The position numbers were made by a program, and so were the translations under genes. Below, in pieces: positions 8,015 through 15,743 of a stretch of DNA of 64,000 nucleotides. The notes under the pieces were generated by a model. The model ran no database searches. It was not told the DNA's origin and worked only from the letters and a program-made list of their open reading frames with translations. The stretch is from CAYNLK01 sp964398055 (lineage in GTDB: Bacteria > Chloroflexota > Anaerolineae > 4572-78 > J111). The stretch is taken from NCBI GenBank assembly GCA_964398055.1, contig CAYNLK010000015.1, forward strand, positions 56,228 to 120,227, in the 5' to 3' direction. Every line of letters begins with the position of its first letter. The stretch's first letter is position 1.

Positions 8015-8554
8015 TTATTGGGGCAATTTTGACGGGGGAATCTCTTTCAAACGGGGGTTGGCCGCATCCCGGCCTGACAGCAACGGCGACTCCACCCCCC
8101 AGGTCAGGCCAATCTCCGGGTCATTCCAGGCCACGCCGTGCTCATCCGCCCCATCATAATAATTGTCCACCAGGTAGATCAGGGTGGTTTCGGTGAGAGC
8201 TACAAAACCGTGGGCTACCCCTGTCGGGATGAATAGCCCAAGCTGGTTCTCGCCGCCCATCTCAATGGTCTGGCTGGCCCGGTAGGTTGGCGAACTGGGG
8301 CGCAGGTCACACAGACCAACCCTGATCCGGCCGTTGACTACGTACCAGTAATCCACTTGCTGAAAGTGATAATGCAGGCCGCGCAATACCCCGGCCATTG
8401 AGTCAGAGCGATTGGTCTGCACAATCTCCCAACTTCGCTGCGGAAACCATTCTTTGCGAAAGGTCTCCATAAACCGGCCGCGTTCGTCGCCAAACGGTTT
8501 GAGGGTAACCAACTGCACACCTTTGATCAGGGTTGATTCTTGGATTTGGGGCAT
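8015..8554 (-). CDS. rfbC: dTDP-4-dehydrorhamnose 3,5-epimerase family protein
   Basis: This 179-residue cupin-fold protein belongs to the RmlC family, which epimerises dTDP-4-keto-6-deoxyglucose at C3 and C5 in dTDP-rhamnose synthesis. Visible are FGDERGRFMETF, NRSDSMAGVLRGLHYH with catalytic-type His61, the Arg/Lys-containing jelly-roll strands, IPTGVAHGFVAL and LVDNYYDGADEHG with the conserved Tyr. The usual RGLHYQ reads RGLHYH, a variant seen in relatives that are 3- or 5-specific epimerases. No rfbA, rfbB or rfbD is nearby, so the exact sugar product is open. ATG 8554 follows a short leader with GGAGAG. Confidence 0.88.
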   Translation of the reverse strand: MPQIQESTLIKGVQLVTLKPFGDERGRFMETFRKEWFPQRSWEIVQTNRSDSMAGVLRGLHYHFQQVDYWYVVNGRIRVGLCDLRPSSPTYRASQTIEMGGENQLGLFIPTGVAHGFVALTETTLIYLVDNYYDGADEHGVAWNDPEIGLTWGVESPLLSGRDAANPRLKEIPPSKLPQ

Positions 8555-8620
8555 ACTACTCTCCGATTGATCGAAAATGAAACGCCATTTTAGCAGTTTA
8601 TCCGACGGTCGTCAATCGCT

Positions 8621-8649
8621 TTGCTGTCCGCTTTAGCCTATGCTATACT
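8621..8649 (+). promoter_or_regulatory. sigma-70-type promoter for the ATPase/TOPRIM pair
   Basis: TTGCTG (8621-8626) and TATACT (8644-8649) are spaced by 17 bases, with an expected start near 8656 and the ATPase ATG at 8686. This is a sequence match only. Confidence 0.55.
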
Positions 8650-8685
8650 TTTTTTATCCATTGTGCGACCCAGAGGATAATCACG

Positions 8686-9795
8686 ATGTTAAAGCGTATC
8701 TATATTGATAATTTTCGATGTTTAGTAAATTTTGAACTCACCGTTGATCCAATCAACCTCTTACTTGGACCTAATGGCGCTGGAAAGTCAAGTGTATTCG
8801 ATGTCCTACGAAAAATTCAGGCTTTTCTTAACGGCGACAAAGTTGTGGAACTTTTTTATCCTGACGATCTAACCCGCTGGCAGAACTCACCAATTCAAAG
8901 TTTTGAGTTAGAAATCAAAGGAAATGAAGGGTTTTATAAATACGAGTTTGCGATCGAGCACGATGTGGCAAGGCAACGTGCTCGAGTTAGTTACGAACGT
9001 TTATGGTTTGACAACAAGCCCCTCCTGAAATTTGAGGCAGGCGAGGCGCACCTTTATAGAGACGATCATTCAAAAGGCCCAACCTATCCCTTTGACTGGT
9101 CTCAATCGTTGACAGCTTCGCTCCCAGAAAGATATGATAATACCCGGCTGACTTGGTTTAGGAAACGAATGAAGCGTTTCATCATCGTTCAAATCAATCC
9201 TATGATGATGGTTGGGGAAAGTAGTCAACAAGAAAATTTTTTAACTGCCAGAATGGAAAACTTCGTTTCTTGGTATCGCCATGTTTCTCAGAATCAGGGT
9301 AAAGCCTTTGAAATCACGAGCGCTTTAAGAGAGATAATGGAAGGATTTAGTCATTTCAAATTTGTTGAGTTTGATGAGCAGTATCGAGGACTCAGATTAT
9401 ATTTCTCAGCAGAAAATGACATGCACAATCCGGTTGAATATCGCTTCAGGGATTTGTCGGATGGTCAACGCGTGTTAATTGCTCTATATGCCCTTATTTA
9501 CTATGCTCGATCCGAAGACTATACCCTGTGTATTGATGAACCCGAGAATTTTTTGGCGCTACCGGAGATCCAACCCTGGCTTACATTGCTATATGATTTT
9601 TGCAGTGATGGCGAACTTCAAGCTTTGCTCATCTCCCATCACCCTGAATTGATTGACTATCTGGCCTCACAGGCGGGGTATTGGTTTGACAATAGAAGAA
9701 GTGACACCCCGACTCGGGTCAAACGAATTACCGAGAAAAACGCAGGCGGTGTGCCCATATCAGAACTCGTAGCCAGAGGTTGGCTGCATGGCTAA
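8686..9795 (+). CDS. AAA_21/OLD-like ABC-type ATPase, candidate defence module component
   Basis: This 369-residue SMC/RecF-style ATPase has Walker A GPNGAGKSS (28-36), an ABC-like signature LSDGQ (266-270), Walker B LCIDEP (290-295 region) and an H-loop SHHP (327-330). The middle (about 70-230) is a variable insertion without an obvious coiled coil. The next gene overlaps its end by 8 bases and encodes a TOPRIM-like protein, so the two are translated together. Such ATPase plus TOPRIM/DUF4276/DUF4435 pairs are known in anti-phage systems (for example PARIS) and in Rlo-type genes. The pair is visibly more AT-rich than its neighbours, suggesting transfer. The defence role is inferred. Confidence 0.85.
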   Translation: MLKRIYIDNFRCLVNFELTVDPINLLLGPNGAGKSSVFDVLRKIQAFLNGDKVVELFYPDDLTRWQNSPIQSFELEIKGNEGFYKYEFAIEHDVARQRARVSYERLWFDNKPLLKFEAGEAHLYRDDHSKGPTYPFDWSQSLTASLPERYDNTRLTWFRKRMKRFIIVQINPMMMVGESSQQENFLTARMENFVSWYRHVSQNQGKAFEITSALREIMEGFSHFKFVEFDEQYRGLRLYFSAENDMHNPVEYRFRDLSDGQRVLIALYALIYYARSEDYTLCIDEPENFLALPEIQPWLTLLYDFCSDGELQALLISHHPELIDYLASQAGYWFDNRRSDTPTRVKRITEKNAGGVPISELVARGWLHG

Positions 9796-10330
9796 ACAGG
9801 GCGTAGAGCTTATTATTTTATGTGAGGATCTACAGCAAGAGGTTTTTGTCCGGCATTTTTTCCTCAGCCGAGGTTTTCATCGTCGAAAAATAAGGGTCAA
9901 AAGAAATCCCGGAGGCCAAGGCGCCGGAGAACAGTATGTGCGGGAACAGTATCCCCAAGAAGTCAGAACCTACCGCAGTAAATCAACATATCTTTCAATG
10001 CGGCTGGCAGTAGTTATTGATGCTGATACCCACCCACTTGAACAACGATTAACTCAGTTGGACACGGCGCTACGAAACGCTTCGCAACCCATCAGGCAGG
10101 CCGATGAAAGGATTGCGATATTCGTACCCAAACGGAATATCGAAACCTGGATACATTATTTGATGGGTGAGACAGTTGATGAGCAATCGGTCTACCCCAA
10201 GCTGACCCGCGAAAGCCAGTGTAAATTCTACGTTGAAAAACTTATCGAAGAGATTTGCCCCTCCGGTCTCCCAGAAGACGCGCCAAAATCGCTTCACGCC
10301 GCTTGCGATGAATTACAAAGGATTTTGTAA
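9788..10330 (+). CDS. TOPRIM-like partner protein (DUF4276/RloB-like)
   Basis: This 180-residue protein begins inside the ATPase gene. It shows a TOPRIM-type arrangement: Glu13 in LILCEDLQQEVF, then Asp78-x-Asp80 in AVVIDADTH, then a PKRNIETWIHYLMG block (114-127) like the conserved Asn/Glu-Trp block of RloB and DUF4276 proteins. A C-terminal helical part contains Cys and Lys residues. In related pairs the TOPRIM member is the effector nuclease and the ATPase the sensor. Whether this one cuts DNA or RNA is unknown. ATG 9788 lacks its own gap and relies on coupling. purB starts immediately after its stop. Confidence 0.75.
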   Translation: MAKQGVELIILCEDLQQEVFVRHFFLSRGFHRRKIRVKRNPGGQGAGEQYVREQYPQEVRTYRSKSTYLSMRLAVVIDADTHPLEQRLTQLDTALRNASQPIRQADERIAIFVPKRNIETWIHYLMGETVDEQSVYPKLTRESQCKFYVEKLIEEICPSGLPEDAPKSLHAACDELQRIL

Positions 10331-10331
10331 T

Positions 10332-11765
10332 TTGCCCCCTGACTCTTTCACCCACCAAACTTATCTCTCCCCCTTCACCTGGCGCTACGGCAGCGACGCC
10401 ATGCGCCGGATTTGGAGCGAAACCCACAAACGGCGGCTGTGGCGGCGGTTGTGGGTGGCCCTGGCCCAGGCCCAGCAAACCGCCGGCCTGGTCAGCCAGG
10501 ATCAGGTCGATGACCTGCGCGCCCACGCCGACGACGTTGACGTTGACCGCGCCCTGGCCATCGAGTCACAAATCCACCACGACCTGATGGCCGAGATCAA
10601 AGCCTTTGCCGAGCAGTGCCCGGTCGGGGGCGGCATCATCCACCTGGGGGCCACCTCGATGGACATCGAGGACAACGCCGACGCCCTGCGCCTGCGCGAC
10701 AGCCTGGAGCTGGTCCTGGCTAAACTCACCGCCCTGCTGCAACAATTGGCCGGCCAGATCGAACGCTGGGCCGACACCCCGACGATGGGCTTTACCCATC
10801 TCCAACCGGCCGAACCGACCACCATCGGCTACCGGCTGGCTCAATACGGCTTTGACCTGCTCACCGACCTGGCCGAGCTGCGGCGGGTACGGGCCGGCGT
10901 CAGGGGCAAAGGGTTCAAAGGCGCGGTGGGCACCTCAGCCTCGTATCAGGAGCTGCTTTCCTCAACCTTGGGGGAGGCAGGGGTTGAGGGTCAATGGACG
11001 GCAGCCCGGCTAGAAGCCCAGATTATGGCCGCCATCAGCCTGGAAGCGTTCCCGGTTGCTACGCAAACCTATCCCCGCAAGCAGGAGTGGCTGGTGCTGA
11101 ACGGACTGGCCGGGCTGACCGGATCACTCTATAAATTTGCCTTTGATCTACGCCTGCTGCAGGCGCCCTCGTTGGGCGAGTGGGCCGAGCCGTTTGGCCG
11201 CCAGCAGGTCGGCTCCAGCGCCATGCCCTTCAAGCGCAACCCGATCAATGCCGAGAATATCGACAGCCTGGCTCGCATGGTGGCCGCTCTGCCCCGCGTG
11301 GCCTGGGATAATGCCGCCCACTCTTTGTTGGAGCGCACTCTGGACGACTCGGCCAGCCGGCGGGAACTACTGCCGACAGCCTTTTTGGCGACGGATGAAA
11401 TCTTGGGCCGGGCCACCCGCCTGGTCGGCAATCTGCAGGTCGACGAAACGGCCGTAGCCCGCAACCTGGCCAGGTACGGCGTCTTTGCCGCAACCGAGCG
11501 GGTGTTAATGGCCGCAGTCAAAGCCGGGGCCGACCGCCAGGCGCTGCACGAACTCATCCGCGAGCACAGCCTGGTCGCCTGGGCCGAGGTGGCCGCCGGC
11601 CGACCCAATCCACTACCCGCCCGGCTGTCTGCGGATGAACGGATTACCAACTTTCTCGATCCGGCCCAGGTGATGGCCCTGTTAGACGCCGGTCAATACA
11701 TCGGCGACGCGGCGGAAAGGGCCAGGAGACTGGCGGACACGATTAGAGCGGAGTTGGATAGTTAG
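10332..11765 (+). CDS. purB: adenylosuccinate lyase
   Basis: PurB splits SAICAR and adenylosuccinate to release fumarate in purine synthesis. The family match begins at about SFTHQTYLSPFTWRYGS, so a longer frame opening at 10233 inside the upstream gene is unlikely. TTG at 10332 starts two bases after the TOPRIM gene's stop, with AAAGGA at 10315-10320, and gives 477 residues, the usual length. The fumarase/aspartase signature GSSAMPFKRNP lies near 294-304, with a catalytic Ser in it, and TSMDIEDNADALR and GFTHLQPAEPTT form the other active-site regions. It could be co-transcribed with the ATPase/TOPRIM pair purely by position. Confidence 0.93.
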   Translation: MPPDSFTHQTYLSPFTWRYGSDAMRRIWSETHKRRLWRRLWVALAQAQQTAGLVSQDQVDDLRAHADDVDVDRALAIESQIHHDLMAEIKAFAEQCPVGGGIIHLGATSMDIEDNADALRLRDSLELVLAKLTALLQQLAGQIERWADTPTMGFTHLQPAEPTTIGYRLAQYGFDLLTDLAELRRVRAGVRGKGFKGAVGTSASYQELLSSTLGEAGVEGQWTAARLEAQIMAAISLEAFPVATQTYPRKQEWLVLNGLAGLTGSLYKFAFDLRLLQAPSLGEWAEPFGRQQVGSSAMPFKRNPINAENIDSLARMVAALPRVAWDNAAHSLLERTLDDSASRRELLPTAFLATDEILGRATRLVGNLQVDETAVARNLARYGVFAATERVLMAAVKAGADRQALHELIREHSLVAWAEVAAGRPNPLPARLSADERITNFLDPAQVMALLDAGQYIGDAAERARRLADTIRAELDS

Positions 11766-11796
11766 TTGGTTGGTTGGTTAGTGGGTTAGTTAGTCT
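11761..11796. repeat. GTTAGTTGGTT tandem words
   Basis: Repeats of TTAGTTGG/GGTTGGTTAG fill the gap between purB and the HAD gene. The complementary form, AACCAACTAAC, recurs at 59731-59773 before the corrinoid protein gene. Confidence 0.65.
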
Positions 11797-11833
11797 CTGT
11801 TTACTGGCCAGCCAAATCTACAGGTATATTGTT

Positions 11834-12598
11834 TTGACCATCACGGCGATTACTTTCGATTTCTGGTCAACTTTATACAAGAGTCAGCCGGTTGATCATA
11901 CCCGGCGGCTGCAAGAATTAAAAGAGGCCATTGAACGGCGCGGCGGCGCGACGGTTGATTTGGAGCGGTTGAAAGCCGCCGTTAGAGTCGCCCGCCAGCG
12001 CTGGCGACAAATCTGGCTGGAAGAATACCGCACCATTGGAGCCGACGCCTGGTTGGGGATAATGTTGCAAGCTCTGAACAGCCCGCTCAAACTGGCGGAT
12101 TTGGCCGACATTCAGACCCGCATAGAAAATAGTGTCTTGACCGAGCGACCCAGCCTGGCCCCGACCGCCCGGCCGGCGCTGGTCGATCTGTCGACCCGTT
12201 ACAAACTGGCCATCATCTCCGATACCGGCCTCGCCCCTGGCCGGGTGTTGCGGCAGCTTTTGATAGAAGATCAGATCATCAACTACTTCACCCATTTGAC
12301 CTTTTCCGACGAGCTTGGCCGTAGCAAACCCCACCCCGATGTCTTTTTAACCACCCTCGCCGCTCTGGGAGTCAATCCCGGGCAAGCCGTCCACGTGGGC
12401 GACCTGCTGCGGACCGATGTGGCCGGCGCTCAGGCAGTCGGGATGCGCGGCGTGCAATACGTCGGCATCACTCAAGACGACTGGATTGCGGCCTCAGATG
12501 CCTCGGCCGGTGCGGTCGTCCCCGATGCCATCATCAATAGCCACACCGAACTAACCCCCTTGCTCCACCGCTGGAACGGCCACCACCCACCGAGATGA
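11834..12598 (+). CDS. HAD superfamily hydrolase
   Basis: This protein of about 254 residues has the haloacid dehalogenase-type fold. Motif I is TFDFWSTLY with nucleophile Asp9; the second position is Trp rather than Asp, as in several dehalogenase-like members. Motif II is IISDTG, motif III a Lys in LGRSKPHPDVF, and motif IV HVGDLLRTDVAGAQAVG. A helical cap lies at about 20-120. The start is uncertain: TTG 11834 opens just before the conserved core, while a frame from 11774 would include sequence translated from repeat DNA. The substrate is unknown; phosphoglycolate-like phosphatase activity is possible. Confidence 0.82.
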   Translation: MTITAITFDFWSTLYKSQPVDHTRRLQELKEAIERRGGATVDLERLKAAVRVARQRWRQIWLEEYRTIGADAWLGIMLQALNSPLKLADLADIQTRIENSVLTERPSLAPTARPALVDLSTRYKLAIISDTGLAPGRVLRQLLIEDQIINYFTHLTFSDELGRSKPHPDVFLTTLAALGVNPGQAVHVGDLLRTDVAGAQAVGMRGVQYVGITQDDWIAASDASAGAVVPDAIINSHTELTPLLHRWNGHHPPR

Positions 12599-12705
12599 CG
12601 TTACTGGCGCTTATTCACCTTTCACGTTTTTATTTCAGCCGCCCCAGGACTATAATGGCTCAAAGATTTTCCGGACAATCAATTGCGACCCAAGGAGTTC
12701 CAATT

Positions 12706-13899
12706 GTGTTAGACCAAGCCAAGAACCTGACCTCAGAATTAAGCCGGTTACGCCGAGATATCCATCGCCACCCGGAGCTAAAATTTCAGGAGCTCCGCAC
12801 CGCCCGGCTGGTGGCCGAGACCCTCCAGGAGATCGGCGGCTTTACTATTCGGACCGGTGTTGGCAGAACCGGCGTGGTTGGCGACCTGGGGAATGGCCAC
12901 GGTCCCACCATTGCCATTCGGGCCGATATGGACGCCCTGCCGATTCAGGAGGAAACGGGGGTTGAGTACGCCTCGGTCAATGAAGGAGTGATGCACGCCT
13001 GCGGCCACGACGCCCACACCGCCATTTTGTTGGGGGTAGCCCATCTCCTCAAAGATAGTTTTGCCTCGGATGGTTTGCAGGGCAGGGTGCGGCTGCTGTT
13101 TCAGCCGGCCGAGGAAGACTGCGATGAGGAAGGGTTGAGCGGCGCCCCGCGCATGATCGATGATGGGGCTATGGCCGGGGTTGATGCCGTCATTGCCCTG
13201 CACGTTGACACCAGCCAGCCGGTCGGGGCCATCTCCACCCACTCCGGGTGGTTTTCCGCGGCAGTCGATACATTTGAAGCCTGGTTGACGGCCAGCGGCG
13301 GCCATGGCGCCTATCCGCACCGCTCAGAGGACCCTATTTGGATGTTAGGACCGGTGCTGACGACCCTGCACGGGATTGTGGCCCGCCGCATTGATCCGAT
13401 GCAGCCGGCTGTGGTCAGTTTGGGCCAGGTTCATGCCGGCACCACCAGTAATGTCATTCCCCATGAGGTTTATCTGCACGGCACCCTGCGCAGTTATGAC
13501 CCGCAGGTGCGTGAACAGTTGCTCAAAGAAGTGGAGCGAGCTTTGGCGGTAGTCCGGCCGTTGGGCGGAGAGTTTCGGTTACAGGTTCAGCGGGGTTATC
13601 CGGCCGGCTGGAACGATCCCGGGGTAACAAACTGGTTAAGCCAGGTCGGCCAGGATTTGCTGGGGCCGGGGGCAGTCAAAGAAGCCCCGCTGGGAATGGG
13701 GGCCGAAGATTTTGCCTATCTGTGCCAGCAAGCGCCGGGCGCAATGATCATGGTCGGCGCGGCCATACCAGACGGGGTTACTCGGGCCCACCATACCAAC
13801 ACCTTTGACCTCGATGAACGGGTGCTGCCGATTGGCGCGGCGATTTTGGCCGAAACAGCCCATCGCTTGTTAACAGGCCAGTTGTCTTTACCAAAGTAA
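12706..13899 (+). CDS. M20D family amidohydrolase (N-acyl amino acid/hippurate hydrolase-like)
   Basis: This zinc metallopeptidase-fold amidohydrolase probably cleaves an N-acyl amino acid or related amide. GTG at 12706 is chosen because AAGGAG lies at 12692-12697, eight bases before it, and because the family match starts at about LRRDIHRHPELKFQE. That gives 397 residues, normal for the group. Metal and catalytic motifs are RADMDALPIQEETG, MHACGHDAHTAILLG, FQPAEE, GHGAYPH in the dimerisation lid, and GMGAEDFAYL near the end. The natural substrate cannot be read from sequence. Confidence 0.9.
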   Translation: MLDQAKNLTSELSRLRRDIHRHPELKFQELRTARLVAETLQEIGGFTIRTGVGRTGVVGDLGNGHGPTIAIRADMDALPIQEETGVEYASVNEGVMHACGHDAHTAILLGVAHLLKDSFASDGLQGRVRLLFQPAEEDCDEEGLSGAPRMIDDGAMAGVDAVIALHVDTSQPVGAISTHSGWFSAAVDTFEAWLTASGGHGAYPHRSEDPIWMLGPVLTTLHGIVARRIDPMQPAVVSLGQVHAGTTSNVIPHEVYLHGTLRSYDPQVREQLLKEVERALAVVRPLGGEFRLQVQRGYPAGWNDPGVTNWLSQVGQDLLGPGAVKEAPLGMGAEDFAYLCQQAPGAMIMVGAAIPDGVTRAHHTNTFDLDERVLPIGAAILAETAHRLLTGQLSLPK

Positions 13900-13997
13900 G
13901 GATTCCTCTGGAATAGCCTTATTTGGGCCGCTTGGCGAGACCTAGGCTCTGAGGTACAATCCCGTTCAGAAAAAATTAAAGTTGTTTGGAGAGAACA

Positions 13998-14867
13998 ATG
14001 GCAACAACGACTACGCAAGACTACGTTATCGACGTGACCGATCAAACTTTTGCCACTGAAGTCCTGGAGCGTTCCAAGACCATGCCGGTGGTGGTCGATT
14101 TTTGGGCGGCCTGGTGTGGTCCTTGCCGGGTGTTAGGGCCGGTGCTGGAAAAACTGGCCGCCGAATATCGGGGTAAGTTTATGTTGGCTAAAGTCGATGT
14201 GGACCAGAATCCTGGCGTGGCGATGCAGTTTGGCATCCAGGGTATCCCGGCGGTGAAAGCCTTTTACAACGGCCGCATCGCCAATGAATTTACCGGCGCG
14301 CTGCCCGAGCCGCAGGTGCGCAAATTCATCGAGGGGTTGGTTCCATCGACGGCGGACTTGCTGGCCCGGCAAGGGTATGATTGGGAGATGAGCCATCAAT
14401 TGGCCATGGCCGTTGAAAATTATAGGGCCGCCCTGGTCGAGCAGGCCGATCATTACCCGGCTATGATTGGCCTGGGCCGGACTCTGCTCAAGCAGGGGCA
14501 TGTGGATGACGCCTTGTCGGTTTTGAAAAAGATCCCGGCCGGCTCCCGGGAAAGGGTGGTCGCGGACTCGCTGATTGCTACGGCTGAATTCCGCCAATTT
14601 GCCGCCGGTCAAACTGAAGCTGAATTACGGGCCAAAATTAACGCTGATCCCAGCGATATTGCCAGCCGTTATGCTTTGGCAAGTCTCCTGGCCACCGAAG
14701 AGAACTATCCCGACGCCCTGGCCGAATTTCTGGAGATCGTTCGCCGCGACCGCAAATACAATGACGACGGCGCTCGCAAGGCGATGCTGGCCCTGTTTAA
14801 CGTCATCGGTGAAAATCAACCGATTACCAAGAGTTACCGCCAAAAGCTGGCTAACGTGCTGTTTTAG
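13998..14867 (+). CDS. thioredoxin domain plus TPR protein (CnoX/YbbN-like)
   Basis: This 289-residue protein has an N-terminal thioredoxin domain (about 8-110) with the active WAAWCGPC, Cys40 and Cys43, and the cis-Pro segment GIQGIPAVKAF. The rest is a helical TPR-like tail (YRAALVEQADHYPAMIGLGRTLLKQG and following). This order is that of CnoX/YbbN, a chaperedoxin that protects proteins during oxidative stress. Unlike E. coli CnoX (SXXC), both redox cysteines are present, so it may also be a true oxidoreductase. ATG 13998 follows GGAGAG. It is probably monocistronic. Confidence 0.92.
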   Translation: MATTTTQDYVIDVTDQTFATEVLERSKTMPVVVDFWAAWCGPCRVLGPVLEKLAAEYRGKFMLAKVDVDQNPGVAMQFGIQGIPAVKAFYNGRIANEFTGALPEPQVRKFIEGLVPSTADLLARQGYDWEMSHQLAMAVENYRAALVEQADHYPAMIGLGRTLLKQGHVDDALSVLKKIPAGSRERVVADSLIATAEFRQFAAGQTEAELRAKINADPSDIASRYALASLLATEENYPDALAEFLEIVRRDRKYNDDGARKAMLALFNVIGENQPITKSYRQKLANVLF

Positions 14868-14953
14868 GTTAAGGCGCGTTGGGTAGCCGTCGGCTTGCCG
14901 CCAAGCCGGCATTGCCCGGACGTCAAGCTGGCCAGGCGAGGAAATGATATACT

Positions 14954-15112
14954 GCTTAACGTTAAGCGGTGGGAGCCTGACTACTCAATAAAACGTGTGG
15001 GCGAAGCGCCGAGTCGACAATAGGGTCGTAATTGAATTAGGGCAACACGGTTATGAGCAGCAGGCTCCACACTGTCCAGCCAGCCAAACCGGGCCAGGCG
15101 GCCCGGTTCTTT
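14954..15112 (+). ncRNA. candidate structured non-coding RNA with its own promoter and terminator
   Basis: A -10-like TATACT (14948-14953) is followed by a perfect 14-bp palindrome GCTTAACGTTAAGC (14954-14967) and then a foldable segment. P1 pairs GGAGCCTG (14972-14979) with CAGGCTCC (15061-15068). P2 pairs CGTGT (14994-14998) with ACACG (15045-15049). P3 is GGCG/CGCC (15000-15010) and P4 is CGAC/GTCG (15015-15028). An intrinsic terminator ends it at 15087-15112. No clear -35 box or coding frame was found. It matches no RNA class I recognise. The gap 14868-15212 holds this unit, an inverted repeat and the ssb terminator. Confidence 0.45.
15087..15112 (+). terminator. intrinsic terminator ending the candidate RNA
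   Basis: AACCGGGCC (15087-15095), loop AGGC and GGCCCGGTT (15100-15108) form a nine-pair stem, followed by the short CTTT run. Confidence 0.55.
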
Positions 15113-15131
15113 GATCCCATAGTTCGGAACA

Positions 15132-15164
15132 AGGTGACCGGCACTTCAAAAGTGCCGGTCACCT
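15132..15164. repeat. AGGTGACCGGCACTT inverted repeat
   Basis: Two perfect 15-bp arms (15132-15146 and 15150-15164) surround a three-base loop. The identical arms recur with a 64-base spacer at 27137-27230, so this is a dispersed element rather than a dedicated terminator. Confidence 0.75.
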
Positions 15165-15169
15165 GTAAT

Positions 15170-15197
15170 AAAAAACCGCCCCGGCTTGGGGCGGTTT
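15170..15197 (-). terminator. intrinsic terminator of ssb
   Basis: On the minus strand AAACCGCCCC and GGGGCGGTTT form a ten-pair stem around a five-base loop, followed by a T-run. It begins 15 bases after the ssb stop codon. Confidence 0.85.
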
Positions 15198-15212
15198 CTG
15201 GTTTTTGGCTGG

Positions 15213-15635
15213 TTAGAACGGGATCTCGTCCTCGGGGAGACTGGCAGCCTCCTCAACCTGGTGACTACCCAAATCATCCCCACTATCGGCTCGGCTACCC
15301 AAAAATTTGACTTCTAATGCTGTCATTTCATAACTGGCTCGCCAATTACCATTTTGATCTTGCCACACACGGGGACCACCTGTTTCCCGATCAACTGTGA
15401 GCCGACCCTCGCATAGAATGCGTTGGCCTTTGCTGAGGTATTGGTTACAGGTTTCAGCTAACTTTCCCCACGTTGATACCCGAAACCAAGTGGTTTCTTC
15501 TTGTTTGTCACCTTTGTTGTCGTACCACACCCGACTGGTGGCCACGCTGAAGTTTGTCACCGCCTGCCCCGAAGGGGTATAGCGCATTTCGGGGTCTCTA
15601 CCTAAGTTGCCCACTATTACTAATTTTTGATACAT
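15213..15635 (-). CDS. ssb: single-stranded DNA-binding protein
   Basis: This 140-residue OB-fold protein coats single-stranded DNA in replication and repair. It opens with YQKLVIVGNLGRDPEMRYTPSGQ and contains WFRVSTWGKLAE and CEGRLTVDRE in the OB strands. The short acidic tail ends in DEIPF, the partner-binding tip conserved in bacterial SSBs. The C-terminal linker is short and not Gln/Gly-rich. ATG 15635 follows AGAAAGGAATG. It has its own promoter with a striking palindrome downstream of the -10 (15661-15726) and a strong terminator. Confidence 0.96.
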   Translation of the reverse strand: MYQKLVIVGNLGRDPEMRYTPSGQAVTNFSVATSRVWYDNKGDKQEETTWFRVSTWGKLAETCNQYLSKGQRILCEGRLTVDRETGGPRVWQDQNGNWRASYEMTALEVKFLGSRADSGDDLGSHQVEEAASLPEDEIPF

Positions 15636-15660
15636 TTTTCATTCCTTTCTGTTAATAGTG

Positions 15661-15726
15661 AGAATATGTGTTCGAACAAATATTCTATAATGAGCGTATC
15701 TTAACCGAAAAGCCACAATTTGTCAA
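15661..15726 (-). promoter_or_regulatory. ssb promoter with a 26-bp operator-like palindrome
   Basis: On the minus strand TTGACA (15726-15721) and TAAGAT (15703-15698) are spaced by 17 bases. Just downstream, 15661-15686 is a 26-bp palindrome with one mismatched pair, centred on TGTTCGAACA. Its position across the start region fits a repressor site, possibly for a damage-response repressor. It is not the B. subtilis LexA box, which has the half-sites in the other orientation. Confidence 0.6.
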
Positions 15727-15743
15727 TCCCCAAAAACTGGGGA

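Noticed and set aside
7954..8196. Small plus-strand frame next to rfbC
   Set aside because: It is antisense to rfbC codons and has no ribosome binding site or homology pattern.
10233..10331. Longer purB start within the TOPRIM gene
   Set aside because: The extra residues do not match adenylosuccinate lyases and overlap a gene by 98 bases; TTG 10332 has a ribosome binding site.
15661..15686. Calling the ssb palindrome a LexA box
   Set aside because: The half-sites are in the opposite arrangement to the Gram-positive box, and no other repair gene is here to compare.
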